Assembly: GCF_900103695.1 (NCBI RefSeq)
Contig: NZ_FNHF01000002.1
Span: 1-64,000, forward strand
From: Sediminibacillus halophilus
GTDB lineage: Bacteria > Bacillota > Bacilli > Bacillales > Amphibacillaceae
Direction of reading: 5' to 3'
Length of the DNA: 64,000 nucleotides
Positions 8,530 to 16,461 of this stretch are shown here, one piece after another (the stretch's first letter is position 1; every line of letters starts with the position of its first letter). Both the position numbers and the translations under genes were made by a program. The notes under the pieces are model-generated. The model worked only from the letters and a program-made list of their open reading frames with translations, did no database searches and had not been told where the DNA came from.

Positions 8530-9045
8530 ATGATTTACGAATATAAAGGTAAAAAACCTGTCATCCATGATTCCGCTTATGTTGCCGAAGATGCTGTCAT
8601 CACTGGAGACGTAACCATTGATGAATCGGCAAGTATCTGGTTTAAAACAGTTATCAGAGGCGATGTCGCTCCAGTCCATATCGGGAAAAGGACAAACATT
8701 CAGGATCTCAGTCTCTTACATCAAAGTCCCGGTCTTCCACTTGTCATCGAAAACAATGTTACGATCGGCCATCAGGTTACCCTGCATTCGGCAAAAATCA
8801 GGGAAGGCGCATTGATTGGAATGGGTTCCATCATACTCGATGATGCAGAAGTAGGAGAACATGCCTTCATCGGAGCTGGAAGCCTCGTTCCTCCTGGCAA
8901 AGTTATCCCGCCAAACACCCTGGCATTCGGGCGTCCTGCCAAAGTAATCCGCAAACTGACCGAAGATGATTTTAAAGAAATGGACAGAATCAGACACTCA
9001 TATGTGGAAAAAGGACAATACTATAAAAACCAACAGGAAAAATAA
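8530..9045 (+). CDS. ytoA: Gamma-carbonic-anhydrase-like hexapeptide-repeat protein (YtoA)
   Basis: This 171-residue protein is a left-handed beta-helix built of hexapeptide repeats, with the three His residues expected for metal binding in gamma carbonic anhydrases (about H64, H81 and H86, in LLHQSP and IGHQVTLH). Whether it hydrates CO2 or acts on another substrate cannot be told from sequence. The start at 8530 is set by an AGGGGG site 6 bases upstream and by the 171-residue length shared with B. subtilis YtoA; the frame is open 20 codons further upstream without a site. Confidence 0.88.
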   Translation: MIYEYKGKKPVIHDSAYVAEDAVITGDVTIDESASIWFKTVIRGDVAPVHIGKRTNIQDLSLLHQSPGLPLVIENNVTIGHQVTLHSAKIREGALIGMGSIILDDAEVGEHAFIGAGSLVPPGKVIPPNTLAFGRPAKVIRKLTEDDFKEMDRIRHSYVEKGQYYKNQQEK

Positions 9046-9120
9046 CGTCAATTTGTCAATATTGTCTCCTGTTTATTTTGTCGAAATGCGTTATTCTATA
9101 AACAGGAGGTGCAGTGTATC

Positions 9121-10008
9121 GTGTTATTATTTATCGGGGCTTTTACATTCCTGATGACACTCCTGCTCACTTATTTTCATCAAAAAGCAGCCAAACAAAC
9201 CTGGCAGCTTTTTTACAAGTCAAATGCATTGCTGTTTGCCCTATGTACCATTACTGTGTCACTAATCCTTCTCTATAATAATCGGCACACATGGGTACCG
9301 GCAGCATCCGAATGGTTAAAAGAACAGGCAAATCCAGTACGAGCAGATGAATTACCCACCGTTGAACTAGAGCCTGTTTTTCCTTTAATAGAACAATTAC
9401 AGCTTCCTGAGTCGGTTCATTTGGAGGCGCCCCGAATTATGCAGTATCCGGAACTGCCACGTGGATGTGAAGTTACCAGTCTGGCCATGCTTCTCCAATA
9501 CAACGGTGTAGAGGTATCTAAATTAAAACTGGCTGAACAGGTCGAAAAAGATACGACTCCTTTTCAACAAAACGAAAACGGAATCTACTTTGGCAATCCT
9601 TCCAATGGCTTTGTCGGTGACATGTATTCCCTGGATAAGCCCGGCTTCGGGGTTTATCACCAGCCTATTGCAAGACTTGCAGAAAGATATCTGGGTGACC
9701 GGGTTCACGATTTCAGCGGAGGACATTTTTACGAGATCTTCAAATACCTCCATAACCAACAGCCAGTTTGGATCATCACCAATACAACCTTTAAAAAACT
9801 GCCTGAAAAAGAATTTCAAACATGGAATACTGAACAGGGAACTATCAATGTTACCATGAAGGAGCATTCGGTCTTAGTAACCGGGTATGATGAATCGTAC
9901 ATTTACTTCAACGATCCACTTGCTAAACAACAAAGAAAAGCACCCATCAACGCCTTCAGAGAAGCGTGGGTGCAAATGGGAAAGCAAGCAATTACGGTTA
10001 CACCGTAA
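9121..10008 (+). CDS. Membrane-anchored C39-like cysteine peptidase
   Basis: This ~295-residue protein has two N-terminal membrane segments (about residues 1-18 and 36-53) and an extracytoplasmic papain-like domain of the peptidase C39_2 type. The probable catalytic residues are Cys116 in PRGCEVTS, His249 in MKEHSVLV and Asp265 in YFNDPLA. The substrate is unknown. The GTG at 9121 is preferred because AGGAGG ends 11 bases upstream; an upstream GTG at 9109 would overlap that site. Its 3' end overlaps the end of the convergent asnB by 11 bases, and the shared terminator forms inside both reading frames. Confidence 0.83.
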   Translation: MLLFIGAFTFLMTLLLTYFHQKAAKQTWQLFYKSNALLFALCTITVSLILLYNNRHTWVPAASEWLKEQANPVRADELPTVELEPVFPLIEQLQLPESVHLEAPRIMQYPELPRGCEVTSLAMLLQYNGVEVSKLKLAEQVEKDTTPFQQNENGIYFGNPSNGFVGDMYSLDKPGFGVYHQPIARLAERYLGDRVHDFSGGHFYEIFKYLHNQQPVWIITNTTFKKLPEKEFQTWNTEQGTINVTMKEHSVLVTGYDESYIYFNDPLAKQQRKAPINAFREAWVQMGKQAITVTP

Positions 10009-10020
10009 GCTTGCTTTTTG
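9981..10020. terminator. Terminator inside overlapping gene ends
   Basis: AAGCAAGC, a 2-base bulge, TTACGGT-TAC-ACCGTAA and GCTTGCTTTTTG make a long stem ending in T. It lies within the 3' coding ends of both the C39-like gene and asnB. Confidence 0.8.
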
Positions 10021-11902
10021 TTTGGTCTTCTTCTTGCAATTCCTCGAAAGAATACTTTCTTTCTACGTAAGTTTGATGCCATAACATAAACATCAGTACC
10101 GTCCAAATCTTTCTGCTGTAATCACCTTTGCCTTGGCAGTGATCCTCCAAAAGATTTTCAATATAGTCTTTATGAAGTAAATGATCTGTCTCACTTTCAG
10201 CAATCAGATTTTTTGCCCAATCATAAAGTTCATCCTTCAACCAGTGACGAATCGGCACCGGGAAACCAAGTTTTTTTCGATCGAGTACATGATCAGGTAC
10301 GATTCCACGAGAGGCCTCGCGCAAAATGCTTTTAGTGGTTCCATTAGCGATTTTCAAATCGACTGGAATTTCACTTGCTACACGGAACACTTCTTTATCA
10401 AGGAAGGGCACACGCAATTCAAGAGAGTGAGCCATGGTCATTTTATCTGCTTTTAGCAAAATATCCCCTCGCAGCCATGTATGAATGTCGATATATTGCA
10501 TTTGATTTACCGGATGTTCACCAGCCACGTTGGCATAAAGCGGTTTTGTGATTTGCTGATAATACAAATCAGGGTGATAAGCTTTCAGCAGCTGCTTTTT
10601 CTCCTCATCTTCGAACATTTTCGCGTTACCGATATACCGATCCTTCAACGGTGTTGTTCCTCGCTCCAAAAAGCTTTTGCCTCTGACACCTTCCGGCAAA
10701 ACAGATGCAACTCTGGAAAGCAATCCTTTGGCAGGTGACGGAATCGACTCGAACACCTTTAAAGATTCCGGCTCACGGTAAATATTGTAGCCGCCAAACA
10801 GTTCATCAGAGCCTTCACCGGAAAGTACGACAGTTACATGCTTGCTGGCTTCTCTGCCGACAAAATAAAGCGGTACACATGCCGGATCAGCTAACGGATC
10901 ATCCATGTGCCACATGATTTTCGGTAACTTTTGCACATATTCTTCAGGTGTTATCGTGTAAGAAATGTTTTCAACATTTAGTTTTTCTGCTGTTTCTTTT
11001 GCTACATCCACTTCGGAATAACCATCTCTTTCAAAACCAACCGAGAAGGTTTTGAGGTTAGGATTGAATTCTTTGGCAATTGCTACAATCAAAGAAGAAT
11101 CAATACCGCCGGAAAGAAAAGAACCAACCGGGACATCACTGCGCATATGAACATTGACAGAATCATACATAACATCCTGAATCCGTTTGATCCATTCGTT
11201 TTTCTCCATTAAAACCGGCTGGAAACAAGCATGCCAATAGCGTGTGAACTCAATCGATTCCCCAGGCTTTTTGACAAAGAAATGGCCCGGTTCTACTTTT
11301 TTAATGCCCTCGGTCAATGTCATCGGCTCTGGAGCGAATTGAAAACTTAGGTAATGCTGCAGTGCTGCGGTGTCAACTTGTTCACTTTCCCTCATCATCG
11401 TGATGCTTTTTTTCTCAGATGCGAAGTATGTACCTTCGTTCATTTCACTGTAAAAAAGCGGCTTGATTCCGAAAGGATCTCTGACTCCGTATAGTATTTG
11501 CGTCTGCTTATCCCAAATCAATACAGAAAACATGCCTCTTAGTTGTTCAAAAGCAGCTGTCCCATGCTCCTTGAACATAGCAATGATAACCTCCGTATCG
11601 GATTCGGTCGTGAAAGTGTACCCTTTTTCAGTCAACCGGTCACGCAGTTCGATATAATTGTATATCTCTCCATTGAAAATCATCCAATAGTGGTCGTCAT
11701 CATAATTGAATGGCTGCTGACCACTTTCTATATCGATTATGCTTAATCTTCTGAAACCAAGTGAAATATATTCATCATAGAAGTAACCTTCATCATCTGG
11801 TCCTCTATGGGTAATAACATTATTTTGCTTTTCAAAGGTATTTTTATTGTTTTGATCTGGTGCTTGAGGTTGGTTGCGGATCATTCCGATAAAACCACAC
11901 AT
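9998..11902 (-). CDS. asnB: Asparagine synthase (glutamine-hydrolysing)
   Basis: This 634-residue AsnB makes asparagine from aspartate, glutamine and ATP. The start MCGFIGM puts the glutaminase nucleophile at Cys2. The N-terminal class II amidotransferase domain contains the NGEIYN motif, and the C-terminal synthetase domain has the PP-loop SGGIDSSL and the SGEGSDELFGGY motif. The start is fixed by the need to expose Cys2 and by an AGAGAGG site. It sits near metK and pckA as in B. subtilis. A promoter with an extended -10 lies ~40 bases upstream, and its 3' end overlaps a convergent peptidase gene. Confidence 0.96.
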   Translation of the reverse strand: MCGFIGMIRNQPQAPDQNNKNTFEKQNNVITHRGPDDEGYFYDEYISLGFRRLSIIDIESGQQPFNYDDDHYWMIFNGEIYNYIELRDRLTEKGYTFTTESDTEVIIAMFKEHGTAAFEQLRGMFSVLIWDKQTQILYGVRDPFGIKPLFYSEMNEGTYFASEKKSITMMRESEQVDTAALQHYLSFQFAPEPMTLTEGIKKVEPGHFFVKKPGESIEFTRYWHACFQPVLMEKNEWIKRIQDVMYDSVNVHMRSDVPVGSFLSGGIDSSLIVAIAKEFNPNLKTFSVGFERDGYSEVDVAKETAEKLNVENISYTITPEEYVQKLPKIMWHMDDPLADPACVPLYFVGREASKHVTVVLSGEGSDELFGGYNIYREPESLKVFESIPSPAKGLLSRVASVLPEGVRGKSFLERGTTPLKDRYIGNAKMFEDEEKKQLLKAYHPDLYYQQITKPLYANVAGEHPVNQMQYIDIHTWLRGDILLKADKMTMAHSLELRVPFLDKEVFRVASEIPVDLKIANGTTKSILREASRGIVPDHVLDRKKLGFPVPIRHWLKDELYDWAKNLIAESETDHLLHKDYIENLLEDHCQGKGDYSRKIWTVLMFMLWHQTYVERKYSFEELQEEDQTKSKLTV

Positions 11903-11939
11903 AATCTTGCCTCTCTTTCTATATGTTGACATCTTGTTA

Positions 11940-11968
11940 ATTATAGCACAATCCAATTTTCAATACTA
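11940..11968 (-). promoter_or_regulatory. asnB promoter (extended -10)
   Basis: The minus strand reads TAGTAT, 17 bases, then TGC-TATAAT (-10 at 11945-11940). The perfect TATAAT with TGn compensates for the weak -35. Confidence 0.65.
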
Positions 11969-12000
11969 ACTGAAAAAATAAGCAGAAAGTGCAATCAACA

Positions 12001-12028
12001 AAAAGCCTGCCAAAAGACCCGACAAGCT
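12001..12028 (-). terminator. Terminator after the small glycine-rich membrane protein gene
   Basis: The minus strand AAGCTTGTC, loop, GGCAGGCTTTTT pairs fully if G-U pairs are allowed, and ends in a T run. Confidence 0.65.
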
Positions 12029-12082
12029 TCCAATATATCATTCGGAAACCTGAACGAGTTTTCGGCAGTTTCTCCAACACTT

Positions 12083-12352
12083 TTACCAAAAAATAAAAGG
12101 AAGCAAGGTAAGTGCCGCTATAGAAGCGAATGCTATACCGTAGGCAGCTCCGTATCCCCATCCCCATCCAGGTCCATACAAAAACAACCCTGGGCCGCCG
12201 GGACCCGGATCTCCAACTCTGTCTTCAATCGGGCGGATGAATACTCGGTCCCTGTGCACTCTATCAATGATTCCCCGGTGAACAGTGCCATCATGGCAGG
12301 TAATTTTGACTGCTTCCCCAATATTTCTGTTGCATGTTTCAAAATGGCTCAA
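12083..12352 (-). CDS. Small glycine/tryptophan-rich membrane protein, unknown function
   Basis: This ~89-residue protein is not assigned to a named family. Its N-terminal half (AVKITCHDGTVHRGIIDRV) looks like a small Sm-like beta barrel; a Gly/Pro/Trp-rich linker (about residues 48-68) follows, then a C-terminal hydrophobic segment that could cross the membrane. The TTG at 12352 is taken as start because an AGGAGG site lies 7 bases upstream; the ATG eight codons earlier would place that site inside the gene. It lies between asnB and the LCP gene on the same strand and has its own terminator. Similar short proteins occur in other Bacillaceae; their role is unknown to me. Confidence 0.65.
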   Translation of the reverse strand: MSHFETCNRNIGEAVKITCHDGTVHRGIIDRVHRDRVFIRPIEDRVGDPGPGGPGLFLYGPGWGWGYGAAYGIAFASIAALTLLPFIFW

Positions 12353-12528
12353 AGAATAACCTCCTTTGCCTGGCATCTAGAACATTTAAAAGTTCTTCAT
12401 ACGCCGGTTACAGCCATTGTATGAAATCATCCCCCTGCCCAATCGGGCGGATGAAACAGAATGACAGCGGAAATTGAATTTCAGAGCAGAGACCCATCCT
12501 ATCTTTTCGTTTCCTGTTTACTCGACCT

Positions 12529-13407
12529 TTAATATTCGTTTCCAATATGCTGTTTTAGTTTATTGGTTGTTGTTTCTATCGTATCTTGTTTAATCTTGAT
12601 ATAGTAAATACCATTCAAATGAGTTTCTTCTACACCATTTTCCAAGTCAATCACCTCTATTGGGTCCGTATTACTCTCTTCGATTTTGAAATGGGTGAGA
12701 ACATCGCTCGGAATATTTGTTTCGCTTTCTTCTACAATCTTTTTTAGTTGCGAAAAAGTTAACTGTTCATCCAGTAATTCTCCCAGCTGTATATGATTTA
12801 TCCTTTTTTCAGGATCCCTTATTCCCAATCCTCCATATATTTCTTCTTCTGAAAAGATGGAATAGTAATCAACAGATATATCGAACAGATTTGAGACTGT
12901 GGCTGAGACAGCTTCAGGGGACGAGTAAAAAGCATATGCGTGCATTAATTTATCCTCATGTTTTTTTTCCCCTTCAGCATCATATATTTCCACATAAGTA
13001 TCTCTAGGAATTGGTACTAACTTTATGGTTTTCTCCGTACTGTTGTATGTTAATAAAATATGAACCGTCGTTCTCACATTATCATTCTCAGTTGAATCCT
13101 TCCCCATGAGTAAGGCGGAAAATGAACTGCTTTCTTGCTCTTGCTCAGAGGCATGATTTGAAAGTGGCTGTTTTACCCCGTCATTTTGATAAAATTTTGG
13201 TAAAATAATCCCCATCAATAAAAGTACTGCAATGAAAGTACCTAATATTGGACCGACAAAACGTTTGCCAAAGTAGAACAAAGAACCCCTTCGATTATCT
13301 TTGTTTTTCCTATGGATTCTTCTAAATGTTTCTATTCTGTCTTCTCTCGTGAACGATAAATCATGATCATCTTCATATCTAGAAATTCGCCTAGTAAATT
13401 TCCCCAT
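12529..13407 (-). CDS. LCP-domain membrane protein, candidate regulator (anti-sigma) of the adjacent ECF sigma factor
   Basis: This 292-residue protein has a ~48-residue basic cytoplasmic N-terminus, one membrane segment (about 50-70) and an extracytoplasmic domain resembling LytR-CpsA-Psr (LCP) phosphotransferases, including the motif VPIPRDTYVEI. In catalytic LCP proteins the strand before this usually carries R(S/T)DT; here it reads RTTV, so a key acidic residue seems replaced. The gene overlaps the end of the ECF sigma gene by 17 bases, with AGGAGG inside the sigma gene, so the two are translationally linked. A membrane protein in this position is usually the cognate anti-sigma factor; that role is inferred, and no zinc-binding anti-sigma motif is visible. 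Confidence 0.8.
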   Translation of the reverse strand: MGKFTRRISRYEDDHDLSFTREDRIETFRRIHRKNKDNRRGSLFYFGKRFVGPILGTFIAVLLLMGIILPKFYQNDGVKQPLSNHASEQEQESSSFSALLMGKDSTENDNVRTTVHILLTYNSTEKTIKLVPIPRDTYVEIYDAEGEKKHEDKLMHAYAFYSSPEAVSATVSNLFDISVDYYSIFSEEEIYGGLGIRDPEKRINHIQLGELLDEQLTFSQLKKIVEESETNIPSDVLTHFKIEESNTDPIEVIDLENGVEETHLNGIYYIKIKQDTIETTTNKLKQHIGNEY

Positions 13408-13924
13408 ACACCTCAGCCTCCTCTAGTAATCTTTTCATCCTTTGCTTTCCTCTCCTAAGCCTTGTCTTAACGGTGTTAGGATTCAAGTTAGTTACTTCGG
13501 CTATTTCTGGAATGGACAAATCCTTGTAATAATATAAATAAATAACTTCTCTGTAGCTTTCTGGCAAAGAGAACATAAGACTTTTCATCTCTTCAGATTC
13601 TGACTTCTTTATAACCTCATTTTCTGTTAGGGATGAAATAGATTTGAGTGCATGCACAAATACGCTTTTGGTTTTGACTTTTCGATAATGCCAACTTCTT
13701 AAATAATCCTTGCACTGATTGACAGTGATCCGGTATAACCATGTTTTGATGGTTGAATCATAACGGAATTCATCCAAGTTTTCATAACACTTAATGAAAG
13801 AATTTTGCACCATATCTTTAGCAGTTTCTTTATCTTTCACATAATTGAATGCTAATCTTACCAAATCATCCCCATGTTTTAACATTATTTCTTCTAATAA
13901 ATCCTCTTTTGCTCCTTTTTCCAT
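13391..13924 (-). CDS. ECF-family RNA polymerase sigma factor
   Basis: This ~177-residue sigma-70 family protein has only regions 2 and 4. Region 2 contains the AKDMVQNSFIKCYENL segment, and region 4 the helix-turn-helix IPEIAEVTNLNPNTVKTRLRRG. The start is uncertain: the ATG at 13924 is used, with an in-frame GTG at 13942 as alternative. A GAAAC-N17-CGTC element upstream matches the promoter pattern of Bacillus ECF sigma factors, suggesting self-activation. The downstream overlapping LCP membrane protein is the likely signal receiver. I cannot equate it with a named B. subtilis sigma factor. Confidence 0.9.
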   Translation of the reverse strand: MEKGAKEDLLEEIMLKHGDDLVRLAFNYVKDKETAKDMVQNSFIKCYENLDEFRYDSTIKTWLYRITVNQCKDYLRSWHYRKVKTKSVFVHALKSISSLTENEVIKKSESEEMKSLMFSLPESYREVIYLYYYKDLSIPEIAEVTNLNPNTVKTRLRRGKQRMKRLLEEAEVYGEIY

Positions 13925-13966
13925 AACTCCCCTCTTTTCCACCTTTCTTTGCTAACTCCACCTATA

Positions 13967-13992
13967 GACGATAGCCGAAATCGATTAGTTTC
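13967..13992 (-). promoter_or_regulatory. ECF-type promoter before the sigma gene
   Basis: The minus strand reads GAAAC (13992-13988), 17 bases, CGTC (13970-13967). This is the -35/-10 pattern of SigW/SigM/SigX-class promoters and lies 43 bases before the sigma ATG. Confidence 0.65.
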
Positions 13993-14074
13993 GGAATTAA
14001 CCATAAATTTCTGCCACTCCTCACCGGCGGAAAGGAGCGGGGGATCAAAAAGCAATAACAACATACCCCCAATA

Positions 14075-14098
14075 AAAAAACTTGCCGATTGGCAAGCC
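14075..14098 (-). terminator. Orphan minus-strand terminator
   Basis: CTTGCC-AATC-GGCAAG followed by seven T on the minus strand. No gene is evident between it and the metK terminator 130 bases upstream. The 373-base sigma-metK gap holds this hairpin, a short repeat fragment (14128-14162), the ECF promoter and the metK terminator. Confidence 0.7.
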
Positions 14099-14127
14099 TT
14101 CAAATGATGACACCGGTATACCAAAAC

Positions 14128-14162
14128 GGAAGCCCTGCCCATGGAAAGCAAAGCATCTTACC
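14128..14162 (+). repeat. Short fragment of the dispersed GGAAAGC repeat
   Basis: GGAAGCCCTGCCCATGGAAAGC and the following bases resemble the right-end module of the long repeats at 31849-32414 and 61059-61566 and the fragment at 33286-33325. Confidence 0.5.
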
Positions 14163-14227
14163 TGACCGGAATGTTTACCACCTTTGATTTAAAAAAGAAA
14201 TTGGTCGACAGATTAAAATAAATATTA

Positions 14228-14268
14228 AAAAAACCGAACGATTCGAATCATCGTTCGGTTTTTACCCT
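14228..14268. terminator. metK terminator
   Basis: AAAAACCGAACGAT, a short loop, ATCGTTCGGTTTTT: a perfect stem flanked by A and T runs, directly after metK. Confidence 0.88.
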
Positions 14269-14297
14269 TTTCAACTATGCTATTGACCCTGTTACAC

Positions 14298-15497
14298 TTA
14301 CTGGTCTAGAAATTTATTCAAACTGTCTACCTTATCGGTCTTTTCCCAAGGAAATTCAATATCAGTTCTGCCGAAGTGGCCGTATGCAGCTGTGTTTTGA
14401 TAAATAGGGCGTTTCAAATCAAGCATCTTGATAATACCTGCTGGGCGAAGGTCAAATAATTCCCTCACAGCTTTTACTAATTCATTTTCCGTTACTTTCC
14501 CTGTACCGAAGGTGTTAATCGATATGGATACTGGTTCTGCCACACCGATGGCGTAAGCAAGCTGGACTTCACAGGACTCGGCTAGTTCCGCCGCCACAAT
14601 GTTTTTCGCAACATATCGGGCCGCATATGCAGCCGAGCGGTCCACTTTGGTGGCGTCCTTTCCGCTGAATGCACCGCCTCCGTGACGGGCATATCCCCCG
14701 TAAGTATCTACAATGATTTTTCTTCCTGTCAAGCCGGCGTCCCCTTGTGGACCACCGATTACAAACCTGCCTGTTGGATTGATGAAGTACTTTGTTTTCT
14801 CATCCAGAAACGCTTCCGGCACAATTGGCTTAATGACAAATTCTTTAATGTCCTGTTGAATTTGTTTGAGCTCGATTTCCGGATGATGCTGGGTGGAAAT
14901 GACGATGGTATCCACCCTTACTGGTTTGTCATTTTCATCATATTCTACCGTCACCTGGGTTTTTCCATCGGGACGGAGGTAAGGCAGGATGTTTTCCTTT
15001 CTCACATCTGACAGGCGCTTACTTATTTTATGGGCTAGTGAAATAGGCAGCGGCATTAGCTCTGGCGTTTCATTATTTGCATACCCGAACATTAGACCCT
15101 GGTCACCTGCACCGATTGCTTGGATTTCTTCATCGTAGCTTGTATCTTCGCGTGCTTCCAAAGCCTGATCCACGCCCCCTGCTATATCAGGGGACTGTTC
15201 ATCGATCGCGGTTAGGACAGCGCAAGTCTCCGCATCAAAGCCATACTTCGCTCTCGTGTACCCAATATTTTTCACTGTCTTACGAACAATGCTTGGAATA
15301 TCAACATAAGTAGTGGTAGTGATTTCCCCCGATACTAAAACCAGACCGGTAGTAACAGTTGTCTCGCATGCCACGCGAGCATCTGGATCACTTGCTAAAA
15401 TTTCATCTAAAATGGCGTCAGAAATCTGATCACAAATTTTATCAGGGTGTCCTTCTGTAACTGATTCTGAGGTGAATAATCGACGATTTGCAGTCAT
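14298..15497 (-). CDS. metK: S-adenosylmethionine synthetase
   Basis: MetK makes SAM from methionine and ATP. The 399-residue length equals the family norm (B. subtilis 400). The signatures [11 protein letters not shown] near the N-terminus, [12 protein letters not shown] and GGGAFSGKD are all present. The start has a GGAGG site 9-10 bases upstream. It is controlled by a SAM riboswitch with its own terminator and promoter, so SAM represses its own synthesis. It is monocistronic. Confidence 0.98.
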   Translation of the reverse strand: MTANRRLFTSESVTEGHPDKICDQISDAILDEILASDPDARVACETTVTTGLVLVSGEITTTTYVDIPSIVRKTVKNIGYTRAKYGFDAETCAVLTAIDEQSPDIAGGVDQALEAREDTSYDEEIQAIGAGDQGLMFGYANNETPELMPLPISLAHKISKRLSDVRKENILPYLRPDGKTQVTVEYDENDKPVRVDTIVISTQHHPEIELKQIQQDIKEFVIKPIVPEAFLDEKTKYFINPTGRFVIGGPQGDAGLTGRKIIVDTYGGYARHGGGAFSGKDATKVDRSAAYAARYVAKNIVAAELAESCEVQLAYAIGVAEPVSISINTFGTGKVTENELVKAVRELFDLRPAGIIKMLDLKRPIYQNTAAYGHFGRTDIEFPWEKTDKVDSLNKFLDQ

Positions 15498-15660
15498 TCT
15501 GCTAAATCCTCCTTCATTTCTTCAATAATACGGAACCGCTCTTTCCTAGGTATGTTATTACAATTTCATTCAGCTGGTGAATTTCCATTCCCGTTAAACT
15601 GTTTTTTGTCATCTATACGAATAAAATCATGAGCGCATGGTATTTTACCTCTAATCAAAC

Positions 15661-15693
15661 AAAAAACCTTTCCTTAATAAGGAGAAGGAAAGG
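15661..15693 (-). terminator. Riboswitch-controlled terminator before metK
   Basis: The minus strand has CCTTTCCTT, loop, AAGGAAAGG, TTTTTTG, just downstream of the SAM-binding core. This is the expression platform. Confidence 0.85.
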
Positions 15694-15698
15694 AAAAA

Positions 15699-15822
15699 TG
15701 GCCTTTCTCATCTTATCGTCCAAGGTAAAACCTTGCATCAGGTTGGCACCTTTTCATCTACATGATGGTTGCCGGGTTTCTTCGGGCCTGTCCCTCCGCC
15801 GTCTCTGGATAAGAGAGTATCC
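15699..15822 (-). promoter_or_regulatory. SAM-I (S-box) riboswitch
   Basis: On the minus strand the S-box core is clear: CTCTTATCCAGAG, then GGCGGAGGGACAGGCCC, GAAACCCGGCAACC and GGTGCCAACCTG. SAM binding should favour the terminator that follows and switch metK off. The gap 15498-15897 holds only this leader, its terminator and its promoter. Confidence 0.95.
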
Positions 15823-15833
15823 GTTCGCACTTT

Positions 15834-15862
15834 ATCGTAACGAAACAAACCGGCAATGTCAA
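15834..15862 (-). promoter_or_regulatory. metK promoter
   Basis: The minus strand has TTGACA (15862-15857), 17 bases, TACGAT (15839-15834), directly before the S-box. Confidence 0.8.
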
Positions 15863-15897
15863 TAAATTACCACCTTTTTGGTTGGAATTAAATATAG

Positions 15898-16284
15898 TTA
15901 TTGAGGCAGTTTGCAAACACCGTTGGTGCACTTGTTTTTGAAAATGCGATAACGGTTTTTAGCTATCAATCGGTATAGAGGGTCTCCTATCACTTCAGCA
16001 TATGGCAGGTACATAAGGATTCCCAGCGGAGCAGTTAAAGGGCAACGGGCAAGCATAAATCGAACGGCTTGATAACCTGTACTTATTTTCCCATCAGGCT
16101 TCACGAGATGGATTTCTCCCCTTATCGCTTCCCGTTGTTTACTCGTAACGCTTTGCCTTTTTTCATATTCCTGCAGTGATAGCCACCGAAAAGAGCCAAA
16201 CCAGTCAAGCAGCTTAATTGTTTGTTTTGTCTGCCGGCACAGGTAGCAATCTCCATCGTAAAGTACAATTGATTTACGTTCCAT
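15898..16284 (-). CDS. DCC-family thiol-disulfide oxidoreductase-like protein
   Basis: This 128-residue protein has the family-naming motif YDGDCYLC near its N-terminus (residues ~9-16), giving a CxxC pair. DCC (DUF393) proteins have a thioredoxin-like fold; the substrate is unknown. There is no signal peptide. The ATG is preceded by GGCGGGAT, a fair ribosome binding site. It lies between the metK riboswitch promoter and the divergent pckA, and appears to stand alone. Confidence 0.82.
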   Translation of the reverse strand: MERKSIVLYDGDCYLCRQTKQTIKLLDWFGSFRWLSLQEYEKRQSVTSKQREAIRGEIHLVKPDGKISTGYQAVRFMLARCPLTAPLGILMYLPYAEVIGDPLYRLIAKNRYRIFKNKCTNGVCKLPQ

Positions 16285-16389
16285 CTTATCCCGCCTTTTT
16301 GAACTTTTTGCTGATCCCTTTCCCCTTATTCTAACGAAAATAAAGCAATAGCGGAAATTTTAACTATCACCTTTCATTTTGCAAATCAG

Positions 16390-16419
16390 TATGTTATATA
16401 TAAAACATTATGTTATACT
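16390..16419 (+). promoter_or_regulatory. pckA promoter with two CcpN-type operators
   Basis: TATGTTATATA (16390-16400) and TATGTTATACT (16409-16419) both fit the CcpN box TRTGHYATAYW as I recall it. The second overlaps an extended -10, TGT-TATACT (16411-16419). In B. subtilis CcpN represses pckA and gapB on glucose, so the same control is likely here. Confidence 0.7.
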
Positions 16420-16461
16420 TTTCGTTATCAAGGTATCAATTTACACAAAGGAAGTGAGCAA

